Origin: Burkholderia anthina
GTDB taxonomy: Bacteria; Pseudomonadota; Gammaproteobacteria; Burkholderiales; Burkholderiaceae
DNA: 64,000 nt
Direction of reading: 5' to 3'
Assembly: GCF_001547525.1 (NCBI RefSeq)
Contig: NZ_LNJP01000003.1
Coordinates: forward strand, 1,984,001 to 2,048,000
The notes under the pieces were generated by a model that had not been told where the DNA came from, made no database searches, and saw nothing but the letters and a program-made list of their open reading frames with translations. Below are positions 34,316 through 45,000 of the stretch, piece by piece (positions within the stretch are counted from its first letter, which is position 1; every line of letters begins with the position of its first letter). A program made the position numbers and the translations under genes.

Positions 34316-35617
34316 CTAAAGCGCGCGGGTAATCGCCTGCTCCAGCAGCGACAGGCCGAGATCGATCTCGTCTTCGCTGACGGTCAGCGGCGGCGCGATG
34401 CGGAACACGCCGCCCATGCCGGGCAACTGCACGATGTTCATGCTGAGCCCGAGCTTCATGCACTCGCGCGTGATCTTCGCGCCGAGCCCGTCCGCCGGCT
34501 CCTTGGTGCGGCGATCCTTGACGATCTCGACGCCCAGCAGCAGCCCGCGCCCACGCACGTCGCCGATGCAGTCGAAGCGCTCCATCAGGTCGAGCAGGCC
34601 GCGCCGCAGCCGCTCGCCCATCGTGTTCGCGCGCGCGACGAGGCCGTCGCGCTGCACGACGTCGAGCACGCGCAGGCCGACGGCGGCCGGCAGCGGATCG
34701 GACACGTGCGTCGTGTAGAACAGGTAGCCGAGCGCGTGCGCGCGTTCCTCGATCGCCGCGGACGTGACCATCGCCGCGAGCGGCAGCCCGGCGCCGAGCG
34801 TCTTCGACAGCGTCAGGATGTCGGGCGTCACGCCGTCGCGCTGGCACGCGAACATCGTGCCGGTGCGGCCGACGCCCGTCTGCGCCTCGTCGAGGATCAG
34901 CAGCATCCCGCGTTCCTCGCACTTGCGCTTGAGCGCGGCCATGTAGCCTTCCGGCAGCTCGATGATCCCGCCCGAGCTGAGAATCGGCTCCGCGATGAAC
35001 GCGGCGAGGTTGCCGCTCGACTGCCGGTCGATCAGGTCGAACGCGTAGTCGAGTTCGGCGAGCGGGTCGTACGCGCCGTTGCGCTCGAAGCGCGGCCGGT
35101 ACGCGAACGGCGCCGGAATCGCGAACGAGCCGACCGACGCGGGGCCCACGCCCTTGCGGCCCGCGCTGTAGGTGGCCGATGCGGCGGCGCCCGTCATCCC
35201 GTGCCACGACTGCGCGAAGCCGACGATCTCGTACTTGCCGGTGACGAGCTTCGCCATCCGGATCGCCGCCTCGTTCGATTCGGCGCCGGTGCTGAGCAGC
35301 AGCGCGCGGTCGAGCCCGGCGGGTGTGATGTCGGCGAGGCGCGTCGCGAGATCGACGACCGGCCGCGACAGCATTCCGCTGAACAGGTGGTCGAGCTTGC
35401 CCGCGTATTCGCCGATGACGGACACGATTTCCGGATGGCTGTGGCCGAGCACCGCGCTCATCTGGCCCGACGTGAAATCGAGGATCGCGCGACCGTCGGC
35501 GTCGTAGACGAAGCTGCCTTTCGCGCGCTCGACGATCATCGGCTCGAACGTGCCGCCGTAGCGGACCAGGTGCTGCGTGGCGTTGCGCCAGAAGGTTGCG
35601 TCGTCGTTCAGGGACAT
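34316..35617 (-). CDS. dgdA: 2,2-dialkylglycine decarboxylase (PLP-dependent)
   Basis: The 433-residue class-III aminotransferase-fold enzyme agrees from memory almost throughout with B. cepacia DgdA, including its start MSLNDDATFWRNA. It couples decarboxylation of 2,2-dialkylglycines such as 2-aminoisobutyrate with transamination of pyruvate, using PLP in the cytoplasm. The PLP lysine is in LTLSKTLGAGLP, the cofactor Asp in LLILDEAQTGVG, and STGAESNEAAIRMAKLVTGK binds phosphate. It is divergent from dgdR across 78 bp, the arrangement described for B. cepacia. Confidence 0.93.
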   Translation of the reverse strand: MSLNDDATFWRNATQHLVRYGGTFEPMIVERAKGSFVYDADGRAILDFTSGQMSAVLGHSHPEIVSVIGEYAGKLDHLFSGMLSRPVVDLATRLADITPAGLDRALLLSTGAESNEAAIRMAKLVTGKYEIVGFAQSWHGMTGAAASATYSAGRKGVGPASVGSFAIPAPFAYRPRFERNGAYDPLAELDYAFDLIDRQSSGNLAAFIAEPILSSGGIIELPEGYMAALKRKCEERGMLLILDEAQTGVGRTGTMFACQRDGVTPDILTLSKTLGAGLPLAAMVTSAAIEERAHALGYLFYTTHVSDPLPAAVGLRVLDVVQRDGLVARANTMGERLRRGLLDLMERFDCIGDVRGRGLLLGVEIVKDRRTKEPADGLGAKITRECMKLGLSMNIVQLPGMGGVFRIAPPLTVSEDEIDLGLSLLEQAITRAL

Positions 35618-35695
35618 CGGGCGGCTCCGGGCAAAAGGGCAGGGATCGCTTGCAGTCTAGGCGCGCGTCTGGTTTGATGGAAACGAATAGTTCTA

Positions 35696-36580
35696 ATGCA
35701 AGCTAGAAGAGGGGCTAATACCTTGGCGCTTTCGCTCGAAATCGACCTGCTGCGCTCGTTCGTCGCGATCGCCGAGGTGCGCGCGCTGAGCCGCGCGGCC
35801 GCGCGCGTCGGCCGCACGCAATCCGCGCTCAGCCAGCAGATGAAGCGGCTCGAGGAAGCGGTCGACCAGCCGCTGTTCCAGCGCACCGGCCGCGGCGTCG
35901 TGCTCACGCATCCGGGCGAGCGGCTGCTCGCGCATGCGCAGCGCATCCTGCGGCTGCACGACGAGGCGATGGCCGACCTGTGCGGCACGGGGCTGTCGGG
36001 GACGATCCGGTTCGGGTGCCCGGACGATTACGCGCAAGTGTGGCTGCCGTCGCTGCTGCGGCAGTTTTCGAGCCAGCATCCGCAGGCGATCGTCGAAGTC
36101 GTGTGCGGGCCGACGCCGCGGCTCGTCGAACACCTGGAGAAGCGCGCGGTCGATCTGGCGATGATCTCCGTGCCCGACGACGGCGCGACCGACGACATCA
36201 TTCGCCGCGAGCAACTGGTGTGGATCGGCTATCCGGGGCTCGAGCCCGCGCATTTCGATCCGCTGCCGCTCGCGCTGTCCGATCGGGATACGCTCGATCA
36301 CCTCGCGGCGTGCGACGCGTTGAACCGCGCCGGCCGCGACTATCGTGTCGCGTATGCGAGCAGCAGCCTCGCCGGGCTGATCGCGCTGGTGCGCTCGGGG
36401 CAGGCGTTCGCGGTGATGACGCAGACGGCCGTGCCGGCCGACCTCGCGATCGTCAACGGCGACCCGCACTTGCCGCCGTTGCCCGCCGTGGGCATTACGC
36501 TGCGGTTCGACCGGAAGCGCCCGTCGCACCTGACGGCCGCTTTCGCCGACCATATCCGGCAAACGCTGCCGTTGCTTTGA
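35696..36580 (+). CDS. dgdR: LysR regulator DgdR of dialkylglycine decarboxylase
   Basis: The 294-residue LysR protein has a helix-turn-helix (LSRAAARVGRTQSALSQQMK, LEEAVDQPLFQRTGRGVVLT) and an effector domain (GTIRFGCPDDYAQVWLPSLL). It is divergent from dgdA and so almost certainly its regulator, as known in B. cepacia. The start is uncertain: ATG 35696 adds about 12 residues before the usual LysR beginning (SLEIDLLRSFVAIAEV), and a TTG at 35723 would fit better. It ends 13 bp before the end of the convergent pchA gene. Confidence 0.88.
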   Translation: MQARRGANTLALSLEIDLLRSFVAIAEVRALSRAAARVGRTQSALSQQMKRLEEAVDQPLFQRTGRGVVLTHPGERLLAHAQRILRLHDEAMADLCGTGLSGTIRFGCPDDYAQVWLPSLLRQFSSQHPQAIVEVVCGPTPRLVEHLEKRAVDLAMISVPDDGATDDIIRREQLVWIGYPGLEPAHFDPLPLALSDRDTLDHLAACDALNRAGRDYRVAYASSSLAGLIALVRSGQAFAVMTQTAVPADLAIVNGDPHLPPLPAVGITLRFDRKRPSHLTAAFADHIRQTLPLL

Positions 36581-36593
36581 CGGCCGGCGCGAA

Positions 36594-38027
36594 TCAGTCG
36601 ACCGTCGACGAGGCCGACGCGGGCGTGCGGCCACGCACCGCCGCCGCCGTATCGCGCACGCGGATCGCCGCCCGCATGCCCGACAGTTTCAGTTCGGTTT
36701 CCTGATATTCGTTGGTCGGCTCGGAATCGGCGACGATGCCGCAGCCCGCGAACAGCCGGCACGCGCCGCCCGCGACGAGTGCCGAGCGCAGCGCGACGAT
36801 GAAATCGCCGTTGCCGTGCGCATCGATCCAGCCGATCGGCGCCGCATACCAGCCGCGATCGAAGCCTTCGTGCGCACGGATGTGGTCGAGCGCCGGTGCG
36901 CGCGGATGGCCGGCGACCGCGGGCGTCGGGTGCAGCGCGGCGACGACCTGCAACAGCGACGCATCCGGATTCAGCGTCGCGCGGATCGGCGTGCTCAGGT
37001 GCTGCAGCTTCGGCAGCCGGTGCAGCGACGGTCGATCGGGCACGTCGAGCGCGCGCGACAGCGGCCCGAGCGCGGCGCGGATGGCGTCGACGACGAGCGC
37101 GTGTTCGAGCCGCTCCTTCGCCGAAGCCATCAGTGCGGCGCCGAGCGCACGATCGTCGTCGGGCGTCGCGCCGCGCCGGATCGTGCCGGCCAGCGCATGC
37201 GTGCGCACGTCGCCGGCCGCGACACGCGCGAGCCGTTCCGGCGTGGCGCCGACGAAGCACGCCCCTTCGCGACGGACCGCGAACAGATGCGCATGCGGGT
37301 CGCGCCGCCGCAGACGGCGCAGCAGCGGCGCGATCGCGACCGGCCGCGCGTACTGCTCGAGCACGTCGCGCGCGAGCACGACCTTGCCGAATGCGCCGTC
37401 GTGGATCGCGTCCACCGCACGACGGACTTCGTGCTGCCATTCGCTCGCCTGCAGCGCCTGCGTGTGCAGCAGTTGCGGCGCCTCGTCTTCCGCGGCCGGC
37501 GCAAGGGCGCCGAGCGAGCCGATCCGTGCAAGACACGCATGCGCGAGCGCGGCCGGATCGTCGTGGGCGGAGACGACCTGCTGGCAGACGGCCCAGTGCG
37601 CATCGCCTTCGCGCACGATCAGCAGCTTCGCCAGCGTCATGCTCGCATCGGCAAACGGCGACCAGTGCGCGCTGCGCGGGCCCCGCGAATCGAACCGGAA
37701 GCCGCCGACGAGCCGGGGCGGCTGCGGGCCGGCCGTGACCGCGTCGCGCACGAGCGTGCGCCAGCGTGCGTCGATCTGCGCGAAGCGCGTGTCGCCGGCG
37801 GCGCTCAGTTCGAGCGCGCAGTCCCAGCCGAACAGCGTGACGGACGCATCGCCGGCTTCGTGGAAGCACCACGGCGTGACGCCGTCGTCCCACGCGGCGA
37901 TCAGGTCGAAGAAGTCGAGCGCGCGCAGCGGCACCGAGACCGACGCCAGCGTCGGCGTGCCGGTGGCGGAGGCGCGGCGGGCCGCCCGCGCGAACGTGTC
38001 GTGCAGCAGCGGAAGGCCGGCGGTCAT
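36594..38027 (-). CDS. pchA: Isochorismate synthase PchA of pyochelin biosynthesis
   Basis: The 477-residue MST-family chorismate enzyme converts chorismate to isochorismate, the first step to salicylate. C-terminal motifs are clear: AFGKVVLARDVLEQYA, FVGATPERLARV, HALAGTIRRGATPDDDRALG, and FAGCGIVADSEPTNEYQETELK with the Mg-binding glutamates. It overlaps pchB by 4 bp (38024-38027). It is last in pchDCBA, whose iron control should come from the Fur box before pchD. The start at 38027 matches the overlap; an upstream frame is open but unlike the family. Confidence 0.92.
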   Translation of the reverse strand: MTAGLPLLHDTFARAARRASATGTPTLASVSVPLRALDFFDLIAAWDDGVTPWCFHEAGDASVTLFGWDCALELSAAGDTRFAQIDARWRTLVRDAVTAGPQPPRLVGGFRFDSRGPRSAHWSPFADASMTLAKLLIVREGDAHWAVCQQVVSAHDDPAALAHACLARIGSLGALAPAAEDEAPQLLHTQALQASEWQHEVRRAVDAIHDGAFGKVVLARDVLEQYARPVAIAPLLRRLRRRDPHAHLFAVRREGACFVGATPERLARVAAGDVRTHALAGTIRRGATPDDDRALGAALMASAKERLEHALVVDAIRAALGPLSRALDVPDRPSLHRLPKLQHLSTPIRATLNPDASLLQVVAALHPTPAVAGHPRAPALDHIRAHEGFDRGWYAAPIGWIDAHGNGDFIVALRSALVAGGACRLFAGCGIVADSEPTNEYQETELKLSGMRAAIRVRDTAAAVRGRTPASASSTVD

Positions 38028-38329
38028 GCGAGCCCCCGCTGTTGTCGCCAGTATCGGGTTTGCTGCGCGATGTACCACGCGATGAGCTGGGCGAACAGCG
38101 TCTCGACGTAGTCGGCGTCGAGGCCGGCCTGTTCGGCCCAGCGGCGCCGGTCGGGCAGCATCGCGGCCACCCGCTCCGGCGCGGCGATGCTCGCCTCGTC
38201 CGGCTTGAAGCGCGACGCGGCTTTCACGTACTGCATGCGCCGGCCGAGCGCGTCGATGATGTCGGCGTCCAGGCGATCGATCGCTTCGCGAATGTCGGGC
38301 AGCCCCGTGCAGGCGTCCGGTGTTTTCAT
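38024..38329 (-). CDS. pchB: Isochorismate pyruvate lyase PchB
   Basis: The 101-residue all-helical AroQ-type protein (DIREAIDRLDADIIDALGRR, QYVKAASRFKPDEASIAAPE) splits isochorismate into salicylate and pyruvate. The Arg and Lys of the chorismate mutase-like site are present (RR in helix 1, VKAASRFK). It overlaps both pchA and pchC by 4 bp, a tightly coupled pchDCBA operon. The start is ATG 38329, preceded by GGAGTACAC. Confidence 0.92.
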   Translation of the reverse strand: MKTPDACTGLPDIREAIDRLDADIIDALGRRMQYVKAASRFKPDEASIAAPERVAAMLPDRRRWAEQAGLDADYVETLFAQLIAWYIAQQTRYWRQQRGLA

Positions 38330-39099
38330 GTGTACTCCTTTCCGTAACGAAGGGACTGGTCGATTCGTTCGACCAGATGGGCGATCACCGCCGGGTACTG
38401 GTGCCGCAGGTAGAAGTGGTCGCCGTCGAACGTCGCGACGCGGATCGGGCGCGTCGCGACGTCCTGCCACGCGTGCGCCTCGTCGCTGTCGAGCTCGGGA
38501 TCGGCGAGCGGCAGCATCACGCCGAGCGGCGCGTCGATGCGTGGCGGACGCTCGCGCCGATACGTTTCGATCGCGCGGTAGTCGTCGCGGATCATCGGCA
38601 GGTAGATCGCGCGCATTTCCGGGTCGGCGAGCAGCGCGGCGTGCTCGCCGGACAGCCGGGCGACGTCGCCCGCGAGCGCGTCGTCGGATTGCAGGTGCAG
38701 ATCCGACGGGCGCTGCCGGTGCGGCGGCGGCAGCGCGGAAACGGCGACGTAGAGCGGCGCGGCGCCGCGCGCCTCGAGCCGCACCGCGACCTCGTACGCG
38801 AGCGCGGCGCCGAGGCTGTGCCCGAACAGCACGAGCGGCGCGTGTGCATGGCGTTGCAGCGCGTCGGCGGCGGGGCCGGCGAGCGCGTCGATCGAGTGCA
38901 GGCACGGCTCGCCGAAGCGTTCCTCGCGGCCCGGATACTGCAGCGCGAGCAGATCGATGTCCCACGGCAACGCACGGCTCCAGCCGCGAAAGAAATTCGC
39001 GGTGCCGCCCGCGTGCGGAAAGCAGACGAGCTGCGCGCGCGGGCACGGCGACAGCCGCAACTCGCGAATCCAGTTCGACTCGGTCGGGCGCGCGCTCAT
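38326..39099 (-). CDS. pchC: Type II (editing) thioesterase PchC
   Basis: The 257-residue alpha/beta hydrolase has QLVCFPHAGGTANFFRGWSR, the nucleophile elbow VLFGHSLGAALAYEVAV and the late His in TFDGDHFYL. It removes wrong acyl groups from the carrier domains of PchE and PchF. The start at 39099 overlaps pchD by 4 bp and pchB at the other end. It resembles other siderophore type II thioesterases in length. Confidence 0.9.
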   Translation of the reverse strand: MSARPTESNWIRELRLSPCPRAQLVCFPHAGGTANFFRGWSRALPWDIDLLALQYPGREERFGEPCLHSIDALAGPAADALQRHAHAPLVLFGHSLGAALAYEVAVRLEARGAAPLYVAVSALPPPHRQRPSDLHLQSDDALAGDVARLSGEHAALLADPEMRAIYLPMIRDDYRAIETYRRERPPRIDAPLGVMLPLADPELDSDEAHAWQDVATRPIRVATFDGDHFYLRHQYPAVIAHLVERIDQSLRYGKEYT

Positions 39100-40748
39100 G
39101 CGGCTGCCGCCTGCAACTGGCGGCGCAACAGGTCGCGCAGCGATTTCTTGCTGGTCTTGCCGATGCCGGTTTCCGGAAAGCGCGGCATGAATTCGATCCG
39201 ATCGGGGATCTTGAAGGCCGCGAGCCCGCGGTCGCGCAGGTAGCGTTTCAGCATCAGTCTGGACGGAGCAGGCGCGCGTGCGACGACGAACGCGCAGGTC
39301 CGCTCGCCGAGCATCGGGTCGGGCATCGCGACGACCGCCGCGTCGTGCACCTGCGGATGCGCGAGCAGCAGGTTCTCCACTTCCTCGGCCGAGATCTTCT
39401 CGCCGCCTCGGTTGATCTGATCCTTGTCGCGGCCTTCGACGACGAGGTCGCCGTCGGCGGTGCGCCGCACGCGGTCGCCGCTGCGGTAGAAGCCGTCGGC
39501 CGTGAACGCCGTCGCGTCGTGCTCCGCGAGCCGGTAGTAGCCGCGGATCGTGTACGGGCCGCGTACCTGCAGTTCGCCGATTTCGCCGGGCGCGACCGGT
39601 GCGCCGGCTTCGTCGACGATGCGCACTTCGTCGCCTTCGGAGACGGGGCGGCCCTGCGTGCGCGCGATGCGCTCGGGCGCGTCGTCGAGCCGCGTGCAGC
39701 AGATGAGCCCTTCGGCCATGCCGAACACCTGTTGCAATCGACAGCCGAGCACGGGCGTCACGCGTGCGGCCGCGTGGTCCATCAGCCGGGCGCCGCCGAC
39801 CTGCAGCACGCGCAGGCTCGACAGGTCGGCCTGCCGTTGCGGCTGCTCGTCGAGCCACAGCAGCGCGAGCGGCGGCACGAGCGCGGTATGCGTGACGCGC
39901 TCCTGCGCGATCAGCGCGAAGCTCTGGTCGGGCTCGGGTCGGGACGTCGTCACGACCCGGCCGCCCGCGAGCAGCGCGCCGATCGTGCCGGGGCAGCACA
40001 GCGTGAAGTTGTGCGCCATCGGCAGCGCGGCGAGGTAGACGGTGTCGGCATCGATACCGCTCGCGGCGCTGCACGCGCGCACGTTGTACAGGTATTCGCG
40101 ATGGCGGCGCGGAATCAGCTTCGGCGTGCCGGTCGTGCCGCCCGACAACTGGAAGCACGCGATGTCGTCGGCGCGCGCCGCGCAGGCGTGCACGGGCGGC
40201 GCGTCGTACAGCGCGTCGAACGACGTGAACGCGTGATCGTCGCCGGCCATCACGACGTGCTCGAGCGTCGGGCAGTCGGCCTGCAAGGCGGCGGCGAGCG
40301 GCCGGCAGTCGAAATCGCCGAGTCGCGACGCGCCGAGGTAAGCACGCGCACCGGCGAAGCGGCAGAACGCGCCGATCTCGTAGTGACGGTGGGCCGGCAG
40401 CGCGAGCACCGGCCGCACGCCGAGCTGGAACAGCGCGAAGCACGTCTCGATGAAGCGCGCGCCGTTCGGCAACTGGACGACGACCGCGTCGCCGCGCGTG
40501 AGGCCGAGCCGTGCGAGGCCGCCCGCGAGGCGGCGGATGCGCGCCAGCAGATCGCGATAGCGCAGGCGGCGCGCGCCGTCGACGATGGCGAGCGCGTCGG
40601 GATGGCGCCGCGCGCACGCGTCGAGCGCGTCGAAGAACGTCGTGTCCTGCCAGTAGCCGGCGTCGCGGTAGCGGCGCGCGAAGTCGTCGGGCCAGTCGGG
40701 CGCGTCGGCCGGCACGGCCGCCGCCAGGGAGGAAGGGGAGGGTTGCAT
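39096..40748 (-). CDS. pchD: Salicyl-AMP ligase PchD
   Basis: The 550-residue ANL-family stand-alone adenylation enzyme activates salicylate to salicyl-AMP and loads the aryl carrier domain of PchE. Motifs are FQLSGGTTGTPKLIPRRHRE (P loop), VFGMAEGLICCTRLD, YRSGDRVRRTADGDLVVEGR, and a C-terminal FPETGIGKTSKKSLR with the catalytic Lys. It is the first gene of pchDCBA, divergent from pchR over a 214-bp region with a Fur box. Confidence 0.93.
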   Translation of the reverse strand: MQPSPSSLAAAVPADAPDWPDDFARRYRDAGYWQDTTFFDALDACARRHPDALAIVDGARRLRYRDLLARIRRLAGGLARLGLTRGDAVVVQLPNGARFIETCFALFQLGVRPVLALPAHRHYEIGAFCRFAGARAYLGASRLGDFDCRPLAAALQADCPTLEHVVMAGDDHAFTSFDALYDAPPVHACAARADDIACFQLSGGTTGTPKLIPRRHREYLYNVRACSAASGIDADTVYLAALPMAHNFTLCCPGTIGALLAGGRVVTTSRPEPDQSFALIAQERVTHTALVPPLALLWLDEQPQRQADLSSLRVLQVGGARLMDHAAARVTPVLGCRLQQVFGMAEGLICCTRLDDAPERIARTQGRPVSEGDEVRIVDEAGAPVAPGEIGELQVRGPYTIRGYYRLAEHDATAFTADGFYRSGDRVRRTADGDLVVEGRDKDQINRGGEKISAEEVENLLLAHPQVHDAAVVAMPDPMLGERTCAFVVARAPAPSRLMLKRYLRDRGLAAFKIPDRIEFMPRFPETGIGKTSKKSLRDLLRRQLQAAAA

Positions 40749-40786
40749 GCGCTGACCTTGGGTTCCGGCAAGTTGTCAGAAAATGT

Positions 40787-40807
40787 AAATGAGAGGTATT
40801 ATCATTT
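40787..40807. promoter_or_regulatory. Fur-box-like operator between pchD and pchR
   Basis: AAATGAGAGGTATTATCATT with one further T has the shape of a Fur site (AATGA...TCATT arms, AT-rich), 40-60 bp upstream of pchD and about 155 bp before pchR. It probably represses pchDCBA, and maybe pchR, when iron is plentiful. Confidence 0.6.
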
Positions 40808-40962
40808 GGAACAGGTGCTGCGATAGCGCCGTTTCTTTCGATATCGCGGCAATTTCGTTCGATCAGGCGCCGGTCGCGCGGCGCCCGGCCAATCCGGCCG
40901 GACAATCGGCCGGCTGCCGGTGCGTGCCGGTCCGCGCGTGCCGCCTAACCAACGGACCTCCG

Positions 40963-41904
40963 ATGAGATCGACCTCCTTCGCTTCGTCACGACGTCACCC
41001 GCCGGTGCTCGTGCCCGGCAATCACCCGGGCGTGGTGCACATCGACGCGGGCATGAAACTCATGAGCGGCACGCTGTGCTCGGATAGCCGCGACTGGTAC
41101 GAGGAGCCGCTCGAAAAAGGGCTGAAGCTCGTCCTCGTGCAGAGCGGGCAGTTGCGCTGCCGCGTGCCGGGCCAGCCCGAGCAATGCATCAAGGGGCCGG
41201 GCCTGTGCGTGATCGCCAACGACGGCGAATTCACGACGCACCAGATCTACGACCGCGACGTGCCGCTGCGCTACACGATCGTGCAGCTCGGCCTCGATGC
41301 GCTCGACCGCAACCTGAGCCTGCTGCCGGAGAAGCTGCTCGCGCCGACGGGCGGCGATCCGCGCATCGTCAGTTGCCCGGCGTCGAAGGCGCTGCAGGCG
41401 CTCGCCGTGCAGATCGCCACCTGTCCGTTCGAGGGGGCCGTGCGCGAGTACTACCTGAAGGCGAAGGCGTTCGAGCTGACCGCGCTGAGCGCGCAGTTGC
41501 TGGCCACGCAGCGGCAGTCCGCGCCGGCCGACGTGCGCGTCACGTCGTCGGATGTCGAGCGCGTGTACGCGGCGAGCGACATCCTGACGCGCGAGCTCCA
41601 GCATCCGCCGACGCTCGACGCGCTCGCGGCGCGCGTCGGGATGAATCCGCGCAAGCTGACGGCCGGCTTCCGCAAGGTGTTCGGCACGAGCGTGTACGCG
41701 TATCTGCAGGAATACCGGCTGCGGACCGCGCACGCGATGCTGTGTGCGGAGGATGCGAACGTATCGACCGTCGCGTACCGCGTCGGCTACAGCCCCGCGC
41801 ATTTCTCGATCGCGTTCCGCAAGCGCTACGGCATTTCGCCGAGCGATATTCGCGTGTCGTCGAACGCGATCGACCACGAGGAACTGGCGGGCGCGGCGAT
41901 CTAA
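40963..41904 (+). CDS. pchR: AraC family activator PchR of pyochelin genes
   Basis: The 313-residue regulator has an N-terminal sensor half (VVHIDAGMKLMSGTLCSDSR, QLRCRVPGQPEQCIKGPGLC) like P. aeruginosa PchR and a C-terminal double helix-turn-helix (LAARVGMNPRKLTAGFRKVF, TVAYRVGYSPAHFSIAFRKR). PchR binds ferripyochelin and activates pch and fpt genes. It lies between pchDCBA and pchEFGHI, the known place. The start at 40963 is chosen because upstream codons lie in the promoter region; longer in-frame starts are possible. Confidence 0.9.
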   Translation: MRSTSFASSRRHPPVLVPGNHPGVVHIDAGMKLMSGTLCSDSRDWYEEPLEKGLKLVLVQSGQLRCRVPGQPEQCIKGPGLCVIANDGEFTTHQIYDRDVPLRYTIVQLGLDALDRNLSLLPEKLLAPTGGDPRIVSCPASKALQALAVQIATCPFEGAVREYYLKAKAFELTALSAQLLATQRQSAPADVRVTSSDVERVYAASDILTRELQHPPTLDALAARVGMNPRKLTAGFRKVFGTSVYAYLQEYRLRTAHAMLCAEDANVSTVAYRVGYSPAHFSIAFRKRYGISPSDIRVSSNAIDHEELAGAAI

Positions 41905-41951
41905 AACAACTGACCGGCAGCCTAAAGGAATCGACCGGGCGCATGGGTGTT

Positions 41952-41970
41952 AATGAGATAGATTCTCATT
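41952..41970 (+). promoter_or_regulatory. Fur box before pchE
   Basis: AATGAGA-TAGAT-TCTCATT is a 19-bp palindrome with perfect 7-bp arms, 57 bp upstream of the pchE start. It fits Fur control of the pchEFGHI operon. Confidence 0.75.
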
Positions 41971-42027
41971 CACAGGTGGCCGCCGCCGCGCGGAGCCGCC
42001 GCCGAACGACCCATACAAGGCGTGCCC

Positions 42028-45000
42028 ATGAGCCAGACCGTTGTCGATTCCACGACCGACCATTCCGATCCTTCCTGTTGTTCTCCCGCTGATTTTCGCG
42101 CGCGGCTCGTCGAGCTGATCGCCGAGCTGCTCGACGAATCCGTCGATGAAATCGCGTCGCTCGACGACGACGAGGACCTGCTGAGCTGCGGCCTCGATTC
42201 GATCCGGTTGATGTATCTGCAGACGCGCTTGAACCGGCTCGGCCATGCGCTGACGTTCGATGCGCTCGCGCGCACGCCGACGCTCGGCGCGTGGGCCGCG
42301 TTGCTCGCGAATGCGCCGCCTGTCGCTCGGGCCGCTCGAGCCGCTCGGGCGGAAGCCGTCGTCGCTGCCGAAGCGGTCGACGTGCACGCGCCGTTCGAGT
42401 TGTCCGCGGTGCAGCAGGCGTACTGGCTCGGCCGCGGCGCCGGCGAGGTGCTCGGCAACGTGAGCTGTCACGCGTTTCTCGAATTCCGCAGCCGCGCGAT
42501 CGATCCCGTTCGTCTCGACATCGCATGCCGGCGCGTGCGCGAGCGTCATCCGATGCTGCGCGCGCGTTTCGACGGCGGCCGCCAGCAGATCCTCGCCGAG
42601 TCGAATGCGCCGGTGTTCGCGCATGCGGACTGGCGCGACCGGACAGCGGCCGATGCGCAGGCCGAATGGGTGTCGCTGCGTGCGTTCCGGTCGCACGAAT
42701 GCCTCGACGTCGAGCACGCGCAAGTGTTCATGATGGGACTCGTGCAGATGCCCGGCGGCGAGGATCGCGTATGGCTCAGTGTCGATCTGCTCGCGGCCGA
42801 CGTCGACAGCGTGCGGCTGCTGATGCAGGAGATCGGCGTCGCGTATGCCGAGCCGGCGGCGTTGCCCGCCGCGCCGTCGACGTGGTTCCCGGCCTGGCTC
42901 GCGCGTCGCGCGGCCGAAACGCGCGATGCGCGGGCCGCGGCGCGCGACGCGTGGCAGGCGCGGCTCGCGGCGTTGCCGGAAGGGCCCGCGCTGCCGCTCG
43001 CCCGTGCGCCGGAAACGATCCGCGCGCCGCGTTTCAGCCGCGTCGCGCATACGCTGAGCGCGGACGAGCTCGCGCGCCTGCAGGCGCGCGCCGCGCAGCA
43101 CGGCGTCACGCTGTCGTCGGTGTTCGGCGCGGCGTTCGCGGCCGTGCTCGCGCGCTGGAGCGGCCGGCAGGCATTCCTGCTTAACGTGCCGCTGTTCGAC
43201 CGGCATGGCGATGCGCCCGACCTGGGCCGCGTGATCGCCGATTTCACGACGCTGTTGCTCGTCGAATGCGACGTGCGCGCCGATGCGAGCGCGGCCGATA
43301 CGGTGCGCGCGTTCCAGCAGCGGCTGCACGGTGCGATCGCGCACGCCGCGTATCCGGCGCTCGACGTGCTGCGCGATGCGCGTCGGCAGGGCATGCCGCG
43401 CGCGGCGCCCGTCGTGTTCTCGTGCAACCTCGGCGACGAATCGTTCGTGCCCGACGCGTTCGCGCAGGTATTCGGCGATTTGCACGACATGATTTCGCAG
43501 ACGCCGCAGGTGTGGCTCGACCATCAGCTCTATCGCGTGCCGGGCGGCGCGCTGCTCGCGTGGGACTGCGTCGACGGCCTGTTCCCGGACGGGATGATCG
43601 ACGCGATGTTCGGCGCGTATGTCGCGTTCATGCAGGCGCTGTGCGATCGCGACTGGCGGTGGCCGATCGCGGTCGAACTCCCGTCCGCGCAGCGGCGCGT
43701 GCGCGATACGCTCAACGCGTTGCCGGCCTGCGGCCGCGCGCGCCCGCTGCATCACGATTTCTTCGCGCTGGCCGCGCGCGAGCCGGCCGCCGTGGCCCTG
43801 CGTTGCGGCGACCGCGCGGTGACGCGCGGCGAACTGGCCGCGCAGGCGCTCGCGGTCGCGGGCGGGTTGCGGGCGGCCGGAATCGGGCACGGCGATGCCG
43901 TCGAGATCAGCCTGCCGCGCGGGCCCGCGCAGGTCGCGGCCGTGTTCGGCGTGCTGGCGGCCGGCGCGTGCTACGTGCCGCTCGACGTCGCGCAGCCGGT
44001 CGCGCGCAAGGCGCTCATCGAGCGCGCGGCAGGCGTGAAAGCGGCGATCGGCGACATCGCATGCGCGGACGGGCCGCTGCCGCATGTCGGCATCGCCGCG
44101 TTGCTGCGGCATGCGCCGCTGGCCGCGCCGCTCGCGGTCGCGCCGCAGGCGACGGCCTACGTGATCTACACGTCCGGTTCGACCGGCGTGCCGAAGGGCG
44201 TCGAGATGACGCACGCGGCGGCGATCAACACGATCGATGCGATCGACGCGCTGCTCGGCGTGAGCGCGGACGACCGGCTGCTCGCGGTATCGGCGCTCGA
44301 TTTCGATCTGTCGGTGTACGACCTGTTCGGCGCGCTCGGGGCGGGCGCCGAACTGGTGCTGCCGACGCAGGACGAAGCGCGCGATGCGGCGCGCTGGATC
44401 GAACTGATCGCGCAGCACCGCGTGACGCTGTGGAACTCTGCGCCCGCGCTGCTGGAAATGGCGCTGGCCGTGCCGGCGGCGAGCGACGCGTGCCGCAGCG
44501 TGCGCGCGGCGCTGCTGTCCGGCGACTGGATCGCGCTCGACCTGCCGGCGCGCCTGCGCGAGCGCTGCGGCGATGCCTGTGCGTTCCACGCGCTCGGCGG
44601 CGCGACCGAAGCCGGCATCTGGTCGAACGTGCAGACGGTGCGCGACGTGCCGCCGCACTGGCGTTCGATTCCGTACGGCCGGCCATTGCCGGGGCAGGCG
44701 TATCGCGTCGTCGATGGCGACGGGCGCGATGCGCCCGATTACGTGCCGGGCGAATTGCTGATCGGCGGCGACAGTCTCGCGCGCGGCTACCGGAACGATC
44801 CCGAGCTGACCGCGCAGCGCTTCGTGCAGCACGCGTCGGGCCGCTGGTATCGCACCGGCGATCGCGGCCGCTACTGGCCGGACGGGACGCTCGAATTCCT
44901 CGGGCGCGAGGATCGGCAGGTGAAGGTGCGCGGGCACCGGATCGAACTTGGTGAGATCGAGGCGGCGCTGGCCGCGCATCCGCTGATCGACGGCGCGTGC